A stretch of 64,000 bases of DNA from Vanilla planifolia (GCA_023846275.1 JAIUJO010000089.1:139001-203000), one strand, 5' to 3'. Numbered from the stretch's first letter, positions 38,206-50,843 are shown. A program made the numbers and translations. The notes: generated from the letters alone by a model not told the origin.

Positions 38206-38422
38206 GTCCCACATCGTCCAAATGTCTTTGCCATTGCTCTCTATAACACTTTTGGTTCATTAGTCTCTGGAGCCATTTGGGGTTGGCTCCCCCTTCCTCG
38301 ACCAGGATTTCATCATTTGGTCTTGATTGGCTCGATTTCATGCTGCTCTAATTAGCTTTCTCGCGGGTTGAGTTCGCACTTGTTTAGTTCAGTAGCTGCG
38401 AGCTAATTTCTCACTTGTTTTT
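38206..38422 (+). ncRNA. Candidate small RNA locus with a plant snRNA-type promoter
   Basis: GTCCCACATCG at 38206-38216 is an exact match to the upstream sequence element of plant snRNA genes (RTCCCACATCG). A TATA-like CTATAACA starts at 38241, about 25 bases on, the spacing known for Pol III-type plant snRNA genes (Pol II types have about ten more). Transcription would start near 38270. From there to a T5 run at 38418-38422 lies about 150 bases of unusually GC-rich DNA with possible stems: GGAGCC (about 38269) with GGCTCC (38285-38290), and AATTAGCT (38350-38357) with AGCTAATT (38401-38408). It is not U6, U3, 7SL, MRP or any other RNA I can recall. The USE word also occurs in some ordinary plant promoters, so this is a candidate only. 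Confidence 0.3.
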
Positions 38423-38439
38423 GTTCAAACAATTTTTAC

Positions 38440-39090
38440 TTTATTTTACTTTTTAAATCCTTAAAGGTTGGACGGATCAGCCGTCAAGTGGGGTCGAACC
38501 GCCCAGCGATACTGTGAAAATTCCAGATACTAAAGTGGTTTTATAGTGTTTTGTGACAATTTTTGTGTCAAAATTTTGAATAGAAATATACTAAAATAAT
38601 TTTTTATTATGATAGTATTACAAGTGTCCTAAATGACTATAAAGAGAAATTCATGAAAAATTATTCTTAAATAATTTTAAAAAATAAAATACCAATGTCT
38701 ATACTTTTTTCCAATAATGCTTCGCCCAAAAATAAAAATTTTAAAATTATTGAACTTATAACATTTTTAAATATTAATATCACTAGTGTGTCGATCATCT
38801 AAAAATTGGTACTTATCAAATTAAAGAAAAATAAAGAGATATTCAAGTATAAAGATTTTGGTGCATGCCTTCAATTTCCTTAAAGCTTGCCATCACTCCA
38901 AGGGTCAGGAAGTCCACTATTTTAGACATTTGAAATTCATGGCTTGACTTAATTGAATATTAATAATTTCACTTAAAGCAAGCCCATGTAAGATATAAAC
39001 ATTTATGCTTCACTCATCAAACACAACGGTGCAATAAAAAACTCAATATTATTTTTTATTTAATTTTAGTTAATCTAAATTTATTTTAAA
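38440..39090. other. AT-rich spacer
   Basis: Starts with a short GC-rich patch (38465-38520, including GGGGTCGAACCGCCC) and then becomes AT-rich. No gene recognised. Confidence 0.4.
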
Positions 39091-40360
39091 TATCATGCCA
39101 TAACTTAAAAAAATCTATATCTAATATTTCTAATATAAACCAGTTCTCATGAAATCTATATGATTTAATATATGTACCTTATCTTAAAATAAACATATAA
39201 AATATCCACAGAAATTTAAAAACTATGAGCCAATGTAATACAAATACTTCTTATCAAGATAACTGTGATATATCAAAATACACAATATAAAATGGCATAT
39301 AAGGTATCTTAACTTAAGAATAAATTATCTATTAATTTAATATTATATTTATATTACCATTATCAAACTTTTCTACCTAAATTCAAGGTTAAGATTCTTA
39401 ATCCACTTTTCTTTTCTTTTACTATTATCAAACTATATAATCTTTAATAATTAAAATATCTAAAATTCTTTAAGATTATATAACCTAAAGCATTCTCTCT
39501 ACTTTCTCTACTAAAAAAACATCAACTATATGATTCCCTCATCGTTTTTTGTAATTGGATCTCACTAAATCATTGTTTAATTCTTCACTTATTGTATTAT
39601 ATGGGCTCTCCATCAAACAGTATGATTTCTTCAACTCCCTAAATATGGTTATCAGAAGCCCATCATACTCTTTGACCTTTATCTAATCATATTGTATGAG
39701 AATCCCATGGTACAATATGATCACTCCAACTATGATATGACAACATTGTTGAACCATACAATATGCCTTCTTGTTTAACCAACTTAACTCTAATTGTATT
39801 ATATATTCTCTTAATTGTATGGTATATTTATTAACTCCCTAAAAAGATTATTGATAATTATATTGAATATTGAGTCTAATCATATAGTAGACTCACCTCC
39901 AAACAAAACCATAAGGCTTAAATTCAACTATATTTTATTATAAGACAACACTAAACCCCCATAAATAATTGTCATAGCATTCTTGTGCAACAAAATAAAA
40001 CCTGTAATTATTTTATGAAAATGAATAAAATAAATAAAAATATAATTTCAAATTTTTTGCCCTATTTTCACTCATTGTAGTAGCATTCTAGTACGTTCTT
40101 CTTTTTCTTTATTCTTATAGTAATAGTAAGTCACCATTCTGTTTTTCTTGCTGCTCTCCTTATGGCCAACACAATTTTTTTCTTTCTTTCCTGTTGTCCT
40201 CGTGAATTGAAACTTTCTTCTTCCTTCCCTTTATTTTCTGTTTTTCTCCTTCTCCCTCAATTTTTGTTTCATTAGCTACATCTCTAAACTACCTAAAACT
40301 TTTAGTAATAACTTATTTAATACTAATCTTGTTAAAGATAATTGGCTTAAATTAAAAGGT
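39090..40360 (-). repeat. Inverted partner of 59970-61170
   Basis: The reverse complement matches 59970-61170 for over 1 kb with many shared long words (for example CTCCAAACAAAA, CTTATAGTAATAGTAAGT and ACATCTCTAAACTACCTAAA). The part at 40060-40360 corresponds to the C-terminal end of the SIRE-like gag at 59970-60230; the rest corresponds to the unassigned sequence after that gag. It is therefore a second fragment of the same element family, on the minus strand. Confidence 0.8.
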
Positions 40361-41017
40361 ATTATTTTCCATTTTAAAAAAATATATATATTTATATATG
40401 TATTATTCAAAAAATTTCAATTAATTATGTAGGTCATAAAACATTATTAGTACACTATAATTACTTTCTTCTAAGAGAGTTCTTTTTAATTATATGCTTT
40501 AATAAAATTTTATTTTCATTTAAAAATATGACACACTTCTCAAAGAAAATTTATTATTATTTTCTTTTAATTAAGAAATGTATTATTTAAAAAATCATTT
40601 TATTGTTATTTAAATTCTCATAATTACAATTATATCAATCAAATCTCAAGATTTATAATATTTTATATAGAGCAAAATTTTAAGATATTACAATCACAAA
40701 ATTCTTTTTTTGTATGCATTATTTCATGAAAGCATATATATTATAGTGCGTATCATGAAATATAAATTTTATTAAAATATAAAATGATATACTAATAAAA
40801 TAATAATCAAGCTCTTAGAAAAATCGTATTCTATGTAAGCGTAAAAAAATAATAAATATTATACAAAAATATCTTGATTATGAAACATTTTATATATTAA
40901 TTTAATATTGTGCATATAACATAATTACAAGTTTTACTTATTGGATTTAGGACGAAAACATCTTTTTCAAATTATTTTTTTATTTTTTACAAATATAAAC
41001 TTTCATATCTATCACAA

Positions 41018-41072
<55 letters not shown>

Positions 41073-41400
41073 CACACACACCATATTTTTTTTGGCTATT
41101 TCACTCAAATTATCATCTTCATTTTCCCCCTGTTATAGTATTAGCATGTCATATTTTATACTAAATTTATTATATATTTTGTAAAATTTTTTAATAGCAT
41201 ACCATACATTAAATTCATTGCATTATATGTTTTATGTAAAACCACTCTATGGCTAATCCTATGTTGTTGCTGACTCCTTAACTTTTATAACCTAACGTAC
41301 AATATGTTGAGCATCTTGTATGGCATGCACAAATCGCTTATATTGTACTCTAATGCAAATGAATAATATTTGCCTCTGCAACCTTAATGGCAATATGTTA
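40360..41400. other. AT-rich spacer
   Basis: Very AT-rich, no gene recognised, apart from the microsatellite at 41023-41082. Confidence 0.5.
41023..41082. repeat. TA then CA microsatellite
   Basis: About 20 TA units (41023-41062) followed by about nine CA units (41064-41082). A compound dinucleotide repeat in AT-rich DNA. Confidence 0.95.
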
Positions 41401-41785
41401 TGTAATTTCTAGATGTCATTATAGAAGAATGTTAAATAAGATGATATATTTGTAAATAATAGACTATTTAGGTATTTTATAAAAATGTCTTGTTGAAACT
41501 CATGGGGAATAAGATTTTCAAATTCTCAACAGTCATGGTACGGGTAAGATAAAAAATGATTTTAACTGCCCTCGCTTCCCAAGCTTAATTCAATAGTGAG
41601 CTTCGAAGAGTTCACATCATCACGACCATATTCTCTCGGGTTATAAATAAGTCTGGTAGGCCCAATCCAATGAGCTTTTTCATATAACAAAACTGAGAAG
41701 CAAAAGTTGTCCCATAGAGGAGAGTTGCAAAGGTTTGAGTCATCAATGATGTAAGTTTTTTAGAATGACTATAAGAAAGATTGAA
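41400..41785 (+). repeat. Promoter-like repeat, copy 1 (partner 57230-57600)
   Basis: About 380 bases that recur at 57230-57600 in direct orientation with shared words ATTCTCAACAGTCATGGTA, AATGAGCTTTTTCATATAA and GAGGAGAGTTGCAAAG. Both copies hold a TATA-like TTATAAATA and end at GATGATGTAAGTT, which has the form of a splice donor. The right copy leads into a SIRE-like LTR region; this copy precedes the DUF4220 pseudogene. LTR fragment is the likeliest reading; a duplicated gene promoter with its leader is the alternative. Confidence 0.65.
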
Positions 41786-42084
41786 AGGCATCAAGAAAAG
41801 GATGTTAACTATGTAGCTGTCTCCCACACAAGCAAGGAATTTATTTAACCTTTGCATGCCAATTATAAATCGGAGGTATCCCCTAAACAAACATATATTT
41901 CGTGTTGTTTTGACACGAGAAAGTTGATCAGGTTTTCGCTTTGCTCCAAACTGGCTTGGGTTCCCCGTCAAATATGTATTCACACTCACTACTAGAAATG
42001 GAGCAGGGAGATCGAAATGAATGGCGAAAGTGAAATTATTTTTACTTTCTGCCATCAATTGATCTCACAGAAGTCAATAAATTA

Positions 42085-42885
42085 ATGGATATTCCAGGAA
42101 AATATAAGAAACTCTCAAGCAAGTGGGATGTACCTATTTTGATAATGGTAAGCCTCACGATACAAATTGTGCTCACCTTCCATGGACGTTTGAGAAACAC
42201 CTTAGCATCGAGAGCATGGATAAGAATTGTTGTTTGGAGCAACTATCTTTCGGCCAACTTGGTTGCCGACTTCGTTCTTGGCCAATTAAGTAGTAGCATG
42301 GATGACAATAGCAACAACGCCTTCCTCGCATTCTGGGTGCCTTTCCTTCTGCTTCACCTTGGTGGCTCAGACACCATCATCGCCTATTCCATGGAGGACA
42401 ATTAGCATGCAGAATAGAATCCAAGCTTTGATGACCCATTAGAGCAGTTTAGGAGACAATAGTATTGTTCCTGAGCTGGACCAGTGGATTTTCATCCTAA
42501 GCTTCGTATTCACAGAAGTTAGTAAAGGCAATCAACTTCTTCTAGAGCTCGTCACTGCACATGCTGAGAAATGCTTACCGATATCGTGGGGGCAGTTCAA
42601 CGATAAGGCAGGGCTCGCTGCACTTGGGCAAGTCGATGACTCAATATGGGTTGTCCCTGCATTCCTTAATTTGACAGAGGCTTGTCAACCGATCAGCAAG
42701 TTCTTGTGGGGCACATCGCGACACAACTATGCTACCATTGGAAGCCACAGGAGCTGTACCTGTTGCATCATCCTCATGAAACCCAACCACAGTCTAATGG
42801 GATAAGAGCGCATAAACGCAGTTGGTGCGGGATGCATGCATGCAAGTGCCTATCCGACTATATGTTGTATCTAGTGTTGATGTGA
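42085..42885 (+). pseudogene. DUF4220/DUF594 membrane protein pseudogene
   Basis: The plus-strand reading 42085-42405 (106 residues, ending in a stop) is the N-terminal part of the plant DUF4220 family: a SKWDVPILIMVSLTIQIVLT membrane segment, RIVVWSNYLSANLVADFVLG, and the family hallmark FLAFWVPFLLLHLGGSDTII followed by AYSMEDN. At 42682-42885 in another frame is DUF594, with DQQVLVGHIATQLCYHW and CLSDYMLYLVLM. The family is normally 600-700 residues; the middle of about 300 residues is missing and the end is lost after VLM. Sequence between 42405 and 42680 and beyond 42885 cannot be matched with confidence. Function of intact relatives is largely unknown; they are multi-pass membrane proteins, abundant in monocots. 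This copy is not functional. Confidence 0.85.
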
Positions 42886-42889
42886 CCAG

Positions 42890-43360
42890 AGATAATGGAA
42901 ACCTTGGGAGGAGCGAGCTTACTGATTTGTTGGCATGCTTTCTATGATATGGTACAGTTCATCGAACGACATGAACAAGATTTGACGTCGACTGTGAACA
43001 GCGATGATGAGGTTGAGGGGAAGGCGTGCAGGCTGATGCTGATCGAACCTATAGAATGTATCACATATCCATCTCTGTTTCTGATAGGGTGAGTGCTTGT
43101 GCACCTGATTCTTGTGCTTGGGGAGGACAAAGGTGGCAGTGATCACATCGGCATTGGTGGAGCTTTTGATGACAGGAGCGAAGAATACTCGAGCGAGCAT
43201 GCATAGCAGGGGAGGTGGCATTCTAACTTTTGTTTTGTTACTTGTGAAGCATGTGGGAATGATGGATGCATTGGATATTAGCTGATACATGATGGGTGGT
43301 GCACTGGACACAGCTAAAAAGCTACCGTCCTTCATTTACTTATATTTAAAAAATCTTCCG
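42890..43360. other. GC-richer tail after the DUF594 remnant
   Basis: Base composition stays like that of the pseudogene as far as about 43350. ORFs exist on both strands (42895-43092 plus, 42919-43335 minus, 138 codons) but neither matches a family I know. It may be the decayed end of the DUF594 gene and its flank. Confidence 0.4.
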
Positions 43361-45190
43361 CTTTGATGACGACTGGTGAACATTATTAATATTGTATGAA
43401 TAATGTATCCAAAGATTCAACTTCGGTAAAATCACAAATTCTCCATCAACTGGTCTACAAAAATTGGTCATCATAGCAATATCGAAGATAATGACACTTC
43501 AAAATAAACAGTCTTTCAAAGCATAGTTTTTGTACATTTGCTCATTGAGAAAGATGAAAGAAAGAAAATATAATTTATTGAAAAAAATAATATATGGATG
43601 TTTGTTCATAAAGAATAATATAATCACATAGAAATATTTTGTGATAATAAATTAATAATATCAGTGACCAAAAATCTTATATTTCATGAAAGAACAAAAA
43701 ATATATTTTTTTACTCTTTATATTCAAGTTGTTATATTCATTTAAAGTTATGAAAGCATAAATATAAAGAAAAATAGTAACAGTTGTTCAAAATTTATTT
43801 TATAATTTCTTTCTCATTCCATATAAGTAATCTCAACAATTGTTTTATTCTTCTCTTTTCACAATTTTATTTTTGTTTGGTACTTTTCTTATAAACAATT
43901 GCTTATGAATTTCATGTTTTTGTGCAAAAAATCAATTTCTTTTGATAAAAATTTTTCTTCTCTATTAGTTCAAATAATTTTTATATTAAACCAATTTTTT
44001 GTTTTTATAAGACCTTCAAATTCCATATATTTTTAAAATACCTTTAATTTATGAACTACAAAAGACATCCAACTTATATGAATAAGGTCATAACTAAATA
44101 ATAAAAAATATCTATTTTTATTTTGAAATAAAATATTCATTTATTACAAATATCAACATGAACTAACTCAAGTGACAACATAACTTTCTAAAACTTAAGA
44201 ATGATGATTATTGGTGCTTATCAAAAATATAACTTTCACAAATATAATCAACATTAAAATTAAAAAAAATCATTCAATATTTTTTTATTTTATAACTTAA
44301 ATCTAATAAAATACAAATAGTCAGTCTAAAAATTTCACAACTAACTTAATCTCTACTACAAATACATTACTTTTAACATAAATATTTTTATTAAAAAGAC
44401 GTCATTTACACCATTCATCCTCAAATATACAAAATAATGTTATTATATTACTTATCTAATACTTAATGAACCACAAGCTAAAAATTCAATTGCTAAACAA
44501 ATATCAAGACAAATTTTTTTTATCATTTATCCTTCCTTATGATTTAAAAAAGTATCTTGACATCTATTCTATTAACTTAAGTCATTATTCATATTCACAT
44601 AAAAATTTCTAGACTTTGAAACTTAAAAAAGTCCACATCATTGTAATACTAGAAGTGTAATATAAAACTTAAATGAAATTAAAAACATTATTTCAAGGCG
44701 GCCTTGCTTTACACATCCTTTACACCTCTTTAAAGGGAAACTATTAATTAACTCAAAATCTTAATCAATAATTATTAGCCACATACATCGCATATATATC
44801 TTTAACGATTTGGAAACTAATCAGAATGATAAAAGTGAAGCTAAGTAAAGATATAGGTCCCACCAAAAAATGTGATCCCATATTGCAGAAATCGATTGGA
44901 GTTCCCGATCTTCACTTCCATGCTTTCCTTCCCCTAAACTGCTTACCGCCTTGCCTTTCTTTGCCTAATAAACATTTGAATATGATTTCTCAAGTTAAAC
45001 TTCTAGTGAAGACATGAAGACCCTACATATAACTTATGCTCATTTATTTGATAACAATGGAGACTACCTTCAATTTAAAAGCTTGGTCAAGAACATCTGC
45101 ATGAACAAGGTAATCTTTGCAGAAGCCATGCTATCAATAAATACAAGATAATCGATGAGCTGCTAAGAAAATTGAATATAGAAGACAAAA
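43360..45190. other. AT-rich spacer with possible copia traces
   Basis: Mostly AT-rich without genes. Near 44540-44580 the minus strand reads IDVK followed closely by FLN in a shifted frame, reminiscent of the copia RT opening motif, so part may be a very old copia remnant. Nothing else was recognised. Confidence 0.35.
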
Positions 45191-45202
45191 GATGAAGTAT
45201 AC

Positions 45203-45855
45203 CTTCAGTTCTTTTATACTTTGGAATTCTTCATTAGAAACAATACCATCAGCTTCATCAGTTGAAACTTCAGTAGCCTTGATTACTGCAAGTCTTTTAA
45301 GAGAACGTAGACTTGCATCAATTGCATTAAGACATTCAACAAAATTGCCTTGCTTCCTCTTCTTTCTATTTGATGGATCTTTTCCATCGTCAGCATCTTC
45401 ATCTTGCCCATCAATACGTATGGCTTGCACTTCTATTTCTTCATTCAATTCTTCAGTCTCACAAACATTAGTCAATTCCCCATCATCTGAACCTTCTTTA
45501 TCATTGTCATTCCTACAGGCATCATCTTCCAAACCATAAATACCACTAGATTGTCCACTTATAGGGAAAAATTCGTCATCACTCTCTCCATTATTTTCTA
45601 CAGATTCCTTATCTTCTTCATATGCAACTCTAACACAGATATCATTGTCAACTGGTGAGGAATCATTTTCAGCTTCAGAACCATAAGCAACCATTTCATC
45701 CTTAGAACTATTATATAAAGGCTTATCATCTTCTTGTTTAAGTAACTCAACACCAGGCACATCATTGGCAACATTGACTTCCCCAAATGCTTTTGGTCTT
45801 CTTTTAAATCAATGGGACGACCTCTATATTTCTTGACCAAAAATGAGGAGCATAT
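45203..45855 (-). pseudogene. SDA1: SDA1 acidic-region exon
   Basis: After an AG acceptor the minus strand reads ICSSFLVKKYRGRPIDLK, then in the next frame RPKAFGEVNVANDVPGVELL, the conserved SDA1 passage; one base is missing between the two. A long acidic stretch (D/E-rich, about 110 residues) and the conserved ASLRSLKRLA, DGIVSNEEFQSIKELK follow, ending at a GT donor (45202-45201). The acidic region is normal for SDA1. The largest surviving piece of the gene. Confidence 0.88.
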
Positions 45856-45970
45856 CTATAGAAATGAAAAAAGAAAATTGAATTTTTTTCAAAAATATAA
45901 CAAATTTGTCATTCTTTTTTCATTGCACCATTAAGGATGTCATAAAAAATTAGCAAAGTCAAAAACATAC

Positions 45971-46072
45971 CTCTCTTAATAATTTGATCAAGGATCGTGC
46001 AGCAATTGAAACAGCTTTCTCGTGCGACTTTTTGTACAAGACCAAGTCTTGAAGAAGGTCTTCATTCATCAA
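45971..46072 (-). pseudogene. SDA1: SDA1 exon with LLQDLVLYKKSHEKAV
   Basis: Exactly 34 codons from LMNEDLL to LIKLLRE, ending at a perfect GTATGT donor. The motif LLQDLVLYKKSHEKAVS is nearly identical to that of known SDA1 proteins. The two bases before the exon (46073-46074) read CG where AG is expected. Confidence 0.88.
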
Positions 46073-46079
46073 CGAAATC

Positions 46080-49000
46080 ACAATGAAAAAAAACAAAAAA
46101 TTAAGAAAGATGATGGTAACTGCTCCTTTCATGCTATAGTAAAAAAAATAAAGCAATCCAAATATTCTTATGTTGCTATGAAGACCAAGAATGAAAGAGC
46201 AACAGTTCAGTTTAAGCTGTCTATAAATACAAATAAATCTTGCTTCCTAGGTTTTCATCACCTAGAAGCATTTTTTTAGTGCCGATTAGAAATTCTATAT
46301 CAGAATTGCAAACTGAAAAATAGTTCATAAATTACCACTGATATGCAAATATGAAGGGAAATCATCGTGTAAATAGACAAGGATTCATGATGTCACAGAA
46401 GTGCTTCAGTAAATATATAAGATGCAAATTCCATAATGCATTAGTTCCAACTATCTATCTATCATGCATCTGAACGATATTACTATTCCTTTCCTTTGAA
46501 TGCTTGTTTAAGATATGCAGGCACTTAAATCACATATATTTCCATCTTTTCAAAGGTGTAATTCATGAAAAATTGTAGTATTTATTACTATATCGTCATG
46601 TGCACTAACTAGTCTTTTACATATGCTGCTACTTCTCGAAAAGTGCATTTGGCAGTATCCAAGCCATTTTAATTAAATATGTTTGCATATTTAGGTATAA
46701 TTGAAAGGTAATTGCATCAAAGGCAAGAGCATTAGTTTGATGGCCTAAATTATTTAATTTTAAAATGCAATTGCATTTTGTATTTAATGTTGAATGTAAA
46801 CTATACAGATCAAACACTATGAAATCAATATATTTTGATGCATCTAAAAAAATATCATGTGGCTAATAGCTAGATTTGAAACTTGGGCAAACCATTAAGA
46901 GAATCTTAAAATGAGATATTTGCCAGTACATTATTTGTGATTTTTTAAAGTCTTTTAAATTTTTTTATAAATTTATTAAAATAATATTTTATATAATCCT
47001 CTTTGCTATTATAAAAAGAATATGCATATCCTCCCCAATGCTTTTTAGCTATGCTCTAAGCATAAGGAGGTCTGAGAAAAAGAAGAAGAGCTTGGGAGAA
47101 AAGAAAATGATAATTGCTTGTGCTTGGGAATGAAGGGCTACAATAAGCAAAGCTTCACCTAAAAAAGTTACAGTAGACTACTTCAATCTAGGAAAAGAGT
47201 TTTATAAAAGAGCTCATATCTTGAATTGCATAAAAAGGACTTTTAAAAGTATCCTTTTGACTGAGATTTTCCTCCCTTGGAATGCTATTAATTTTTCTAT
47301 TGAGTTGCTCGAGCGATGGTTTTGAGGTAACCAAATACTGGGTTGAATTTGTAGTGTTGTTAAGAAGGTCTAGGTCACATACCTTACAATAGGCTTAATC
47401 GCACAACATGACAAGCAAAAATATACCATACGACATGAGAGAATCACCTTTACAATCATTGGCACCTGAATTATGGGCAATGATATAGTGATATATGATA
47501 AGATCAACCCTGTTATCATTAGTAAGTAAATTATGAGCCACGGTACGACAATGACACTATCATCATAAGTAAAAGATACTAGGCAATGTGGGCGATGGTT
47601 TGTAAAGCAAAAGAAGGATTTAAAAACATTTTGTAACTATTTTTGTGAATACTTGTTATATAAAAAATATATAGTTTAGAAAAATAATAAAAAATAAAAC
47701 TTAAAATAATGTTTAAGAATTTCAAAAATCTTATGAATAAAATATAAATAATTACTAACAGCATGTTATAAATATTATTAAAAAAAGAAAAGATAAAAAA
47801 ATGAAAAGACAATAAAAGTGACAGAAAAGAGTCATCATATGAACAAACTAAACTATAATATAAGTAAGTTAAACTGTTAAATTATTTTAAAATATTATTT
47901 TGGATTGTGACGTACTATGGTATGAGCATACTACATAACATATATTTATCTATACTTAAGTTCTGATTTATATGACAACTTACTATAATTATATACTCAC
48001 ACATACGACAATTAAAAAATAAAATAAAAAATAGAAATATATGACAGAAAAAAATTAAAAAAGAAAGAATGATTGACAAAATAAATCTAGAACACGAAAA
48101 TGATGAAATAAGAATGTGAAGATTTCTCTGTGACCCCATCTCGCGATTGTTCGATATGAGAGAATCAACTTTTGTATTGGTGGTACCTAAATTATGAGAC
48201 ACGAAAAAACAAAAAACCCTCCACCATGGCTACAGGATTCCAAACAATGCTTGCAACTGTACAATGGTATATGATACGATCACTCCTATTGTCTAGTAGT
48301 AGCTAAATTGTGAGCCATATCACGACAAGTACAGCACCCTGTGACTACAAAATACTAGACAATGTAAGCGATGGCTCCATGATAAATAATCTGATATGGA
48401 ATCCTGTGTGAGGATTAATAAAATTAAAATCTTAAAAAAATAAGTAAAAAAATTTTAAAAATAAAATAAAAAGAATACAAATATGAGAACAAGACAAAAA
48501 TAATATATGATATTAATATTATACTACAATTATGTCTTTTATGAGCATATGAACAATGATTCAGCTTTTTATACCTTTTATTGATATCATATATTATTCT
48601 TAATTATTGTTCCATTTTTATTTAACCAAACATCCATATTATTTTATCTTCTTGCAAGCCAAGATACATGCATATACAAAGCTAAATGTTCTTATAATAT
48701 AACTTAAGATTTTGAATTAAATAGCATATTATTTTTTAAACCTTGTGAAAGACATTAAATGTGAAGACAATTGTTATACTTAGTTGACAAAAAATACATT
48801 TATATACTTTTCAACTTATCTTTCATTTGATAGCTTGAGATCACGTTTGCTACTTTCTATGCTATTATTTTATCTTAAGATATTATATTGATTATTTGAT
48901 GCTTTTCAACACCCCAACTCAATTTTGGAATTGTGTCCTTTAGATTTGTCACATGCTCTCTTTATTGTACGGTATTCTGATATTGTTGTTATATTTTAAT

Positions 49001-49364
49001 ATTAAGCCAAACGGGGAGTGACAATTATGCCATCAAAAGTGCTAATACAATAAATGTGAACTTTAGGAGTGCATGGACACTGTTGGCTTACCAACAGCTC
49101 TTTTCCACCTACACCAAAATGGATGCTGGCAAAAAGGCATACAATGCTGTCTCTTTCATGGGGAGCCACTTGCAAGCCAGCGCCATCTGTGAAAAAACTA
49201 AGTTGGACAAAAAAATTCATCACAAAGGAAACCAAGCAAGGACAAAAGCATCCATTAAAACAACACAAAAATACTTGACAATAATCCAGAACAATTGAAA
49301 AATAAAATTGCTTCAAAGCATAACAAGTTTGACAGAAACCCAATCGGATGAATAGAACACATAC
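46080..49364. repeat. Intron-like stretch with a diverged repeat pair
   Basis: Lies between two SDA1 exons. Segments 47435-47610 and 48150-48395 resemble each other in direct orientation (shared words GAGAGAATCA, AAATT(A/G)TGAGCCA and TACTAG(A/G)CAATGT), suggesting two copies of an unnamed dispersed repeat. The rest is AT-rich without recognised genes. Confidence 0.5.
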
Positions 49365-49418
49365 CAATGGCATCCTCAAGCACATCTCACATACCACATT
49401 TAACCCAACAGTAATTGC
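49365..49418 (-). pseudogene. SDA1: SDA1 exon with AITVGLNVVCEMCLRMPL
   Basis: Eighteen codons between an AG acceptor and a GTATGT donor. The passage matches the SDA1 block EAIAVGLNVVREICLRMPL with few changes. Confidence 0.88.
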
Positions 49419-50702
49419 CTCATAAAACACAAGCAGCAAATTGAAATCAGTACAACTCAGTAATGACAAATTATTCACTATCTAAACAGAGTATAAAACA
49501 CCTCAGGATGAGAACAATCATGCACAAATTGATTCACTATTTACCCGAATTGCAAATTGGCAAGAAATTAAATTTAGTCCATCCATAACTAAACATAGCT
49601 CCACCAGCAAATACAGTTAATGTAATCCAAAACCAAACCTATCATTCTTACTATTATTATCTACTATTAATGACTCACTACATTCATATCAAAACAGAAG
49701 TTTTTTTTTAGGAAGGGAAATGAAATGTAATAGGATGCCATGTACTCAAGTAATTAGCAGTGGCAAGAAACTGAGATTAAAATTTTTCTTCAATCAGAAC
49801 TCTTATAAATTGGTGCAGTGGGAAAAATGCACACCCTAATCCAACATATTTGACGACCTTCTATACCAGCCCTAAGATGTCATCCACTTTACAATTTAAT
49901 CTCTGAGCAGCCAAAAGAAGAATCAAAATGAATATGCAAAGAAGAACATTTCTAATCTTACAAAGCAATTAATTTGTCAATTGCCTTTTGTGACCATATG
50001 CTTCAAATAAAATTTCAACAATTCTCAATAAAGATTTTTAAAATTAAAAAGATCATAAAAGGAAGCGGTAGCTACTACTCAATAGGTCATGACCTTGAAA
50101 TTATACCATTTTGTGACAAAAAATACGAATTCAACTACAGGAATATTTAACGTTTTTTACTTGAAAGGTTGATATATTAAGCTTTATGTGGAATTAACCT
50201 CTCTTGACCAAAAGATGGACCCATTTTAAAGCTTTTCATAGATTCATTAACATGTTTACAAAAGCCAAAAACTCCAACAATATTTAAAAATACCAGATAA
50301 TATTGTAGAACTACAAATTTTCAAACTAAGTAGTTTTTAACAATACAGATGAACTATGATATCTAATTCAGTGTTCCTCATTCAATCTTCAGTTATATAT
50401 ATAATAATGACCCCCAATACACCCATGCAAACCATCTCGAGCCTCAAAAAGAAGTTTAAAAATAAGCAAAAAAATGATAAGGCAAGAATGAAAAGGGAAA
50501 ATCAAAGAGAACCAAAAACTTCCATCAAACTATAGGTATCACCATTCAACAAAGTAAGGGGAAGCAGACATCATTAACAACAGGAGAAAACACCATTATA
50601 GAAGCAATCACAACCAAGAAGTATAAATATGATTATCTAATAGGTGCCTGCATAGTAAAGAGATAAAATAACTACATGGAGATCTACAAAAAAGCTAACC
50701 AC

Positions 50703-50756
50703 CTCAAATCGTTCATTGCAAACATGAAGATGAGAGAAGAACATCTCAGCAAAGCC
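50703..50756 (-). pseudogene. SDA1: SDA1 exon with GFAEMFFSHLHVCNERFE
   Basis: Eighteen codons between CAG acceptor and GT donor, matching the SDA1 block GFAEKLFSRLQxCNERFE. Intact frame. Confidence 0.88.
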
Positions 50757-50843
50757 CTGTGGAGTTAGACAAAGTATGAATTATGGCTTAGAACAAGATT
50801 TTTGAAAAAAAAGAAGCAGGACTTCAATTCATGGTTTATTAAC

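Noticed and set aside
38033-38341. 102-codon minus-strand ORF
   Set aside because: No recognisable domain; GC-rich stretch that also contains the snRNA-type promoter signature.
38475-38520. tRNA T-arm-like GGGGTCGAACCGCCC
   Set aside because: No cloverleaf can be built around it and no acceptor stem is present.
42919-43335. 138-codon minus-strand ORF
   Set aside because: Overlaps the tail of the DUF594 remnant on the other strand and matches no family I know; may be chance.
45192-45539. 115-codon plus-strand ORF
   Set aside because: Antisense shadow of the acidic SDA1 exon; serine-rich because it complements Asp/Glu codons.
49002-49478. 158-codon minus-strand ORF as a gene of its own
   Set aside because: Only the 18-codon SDA1 exon inside it (49365-49418) is meaningful; the rest is intron read-through.
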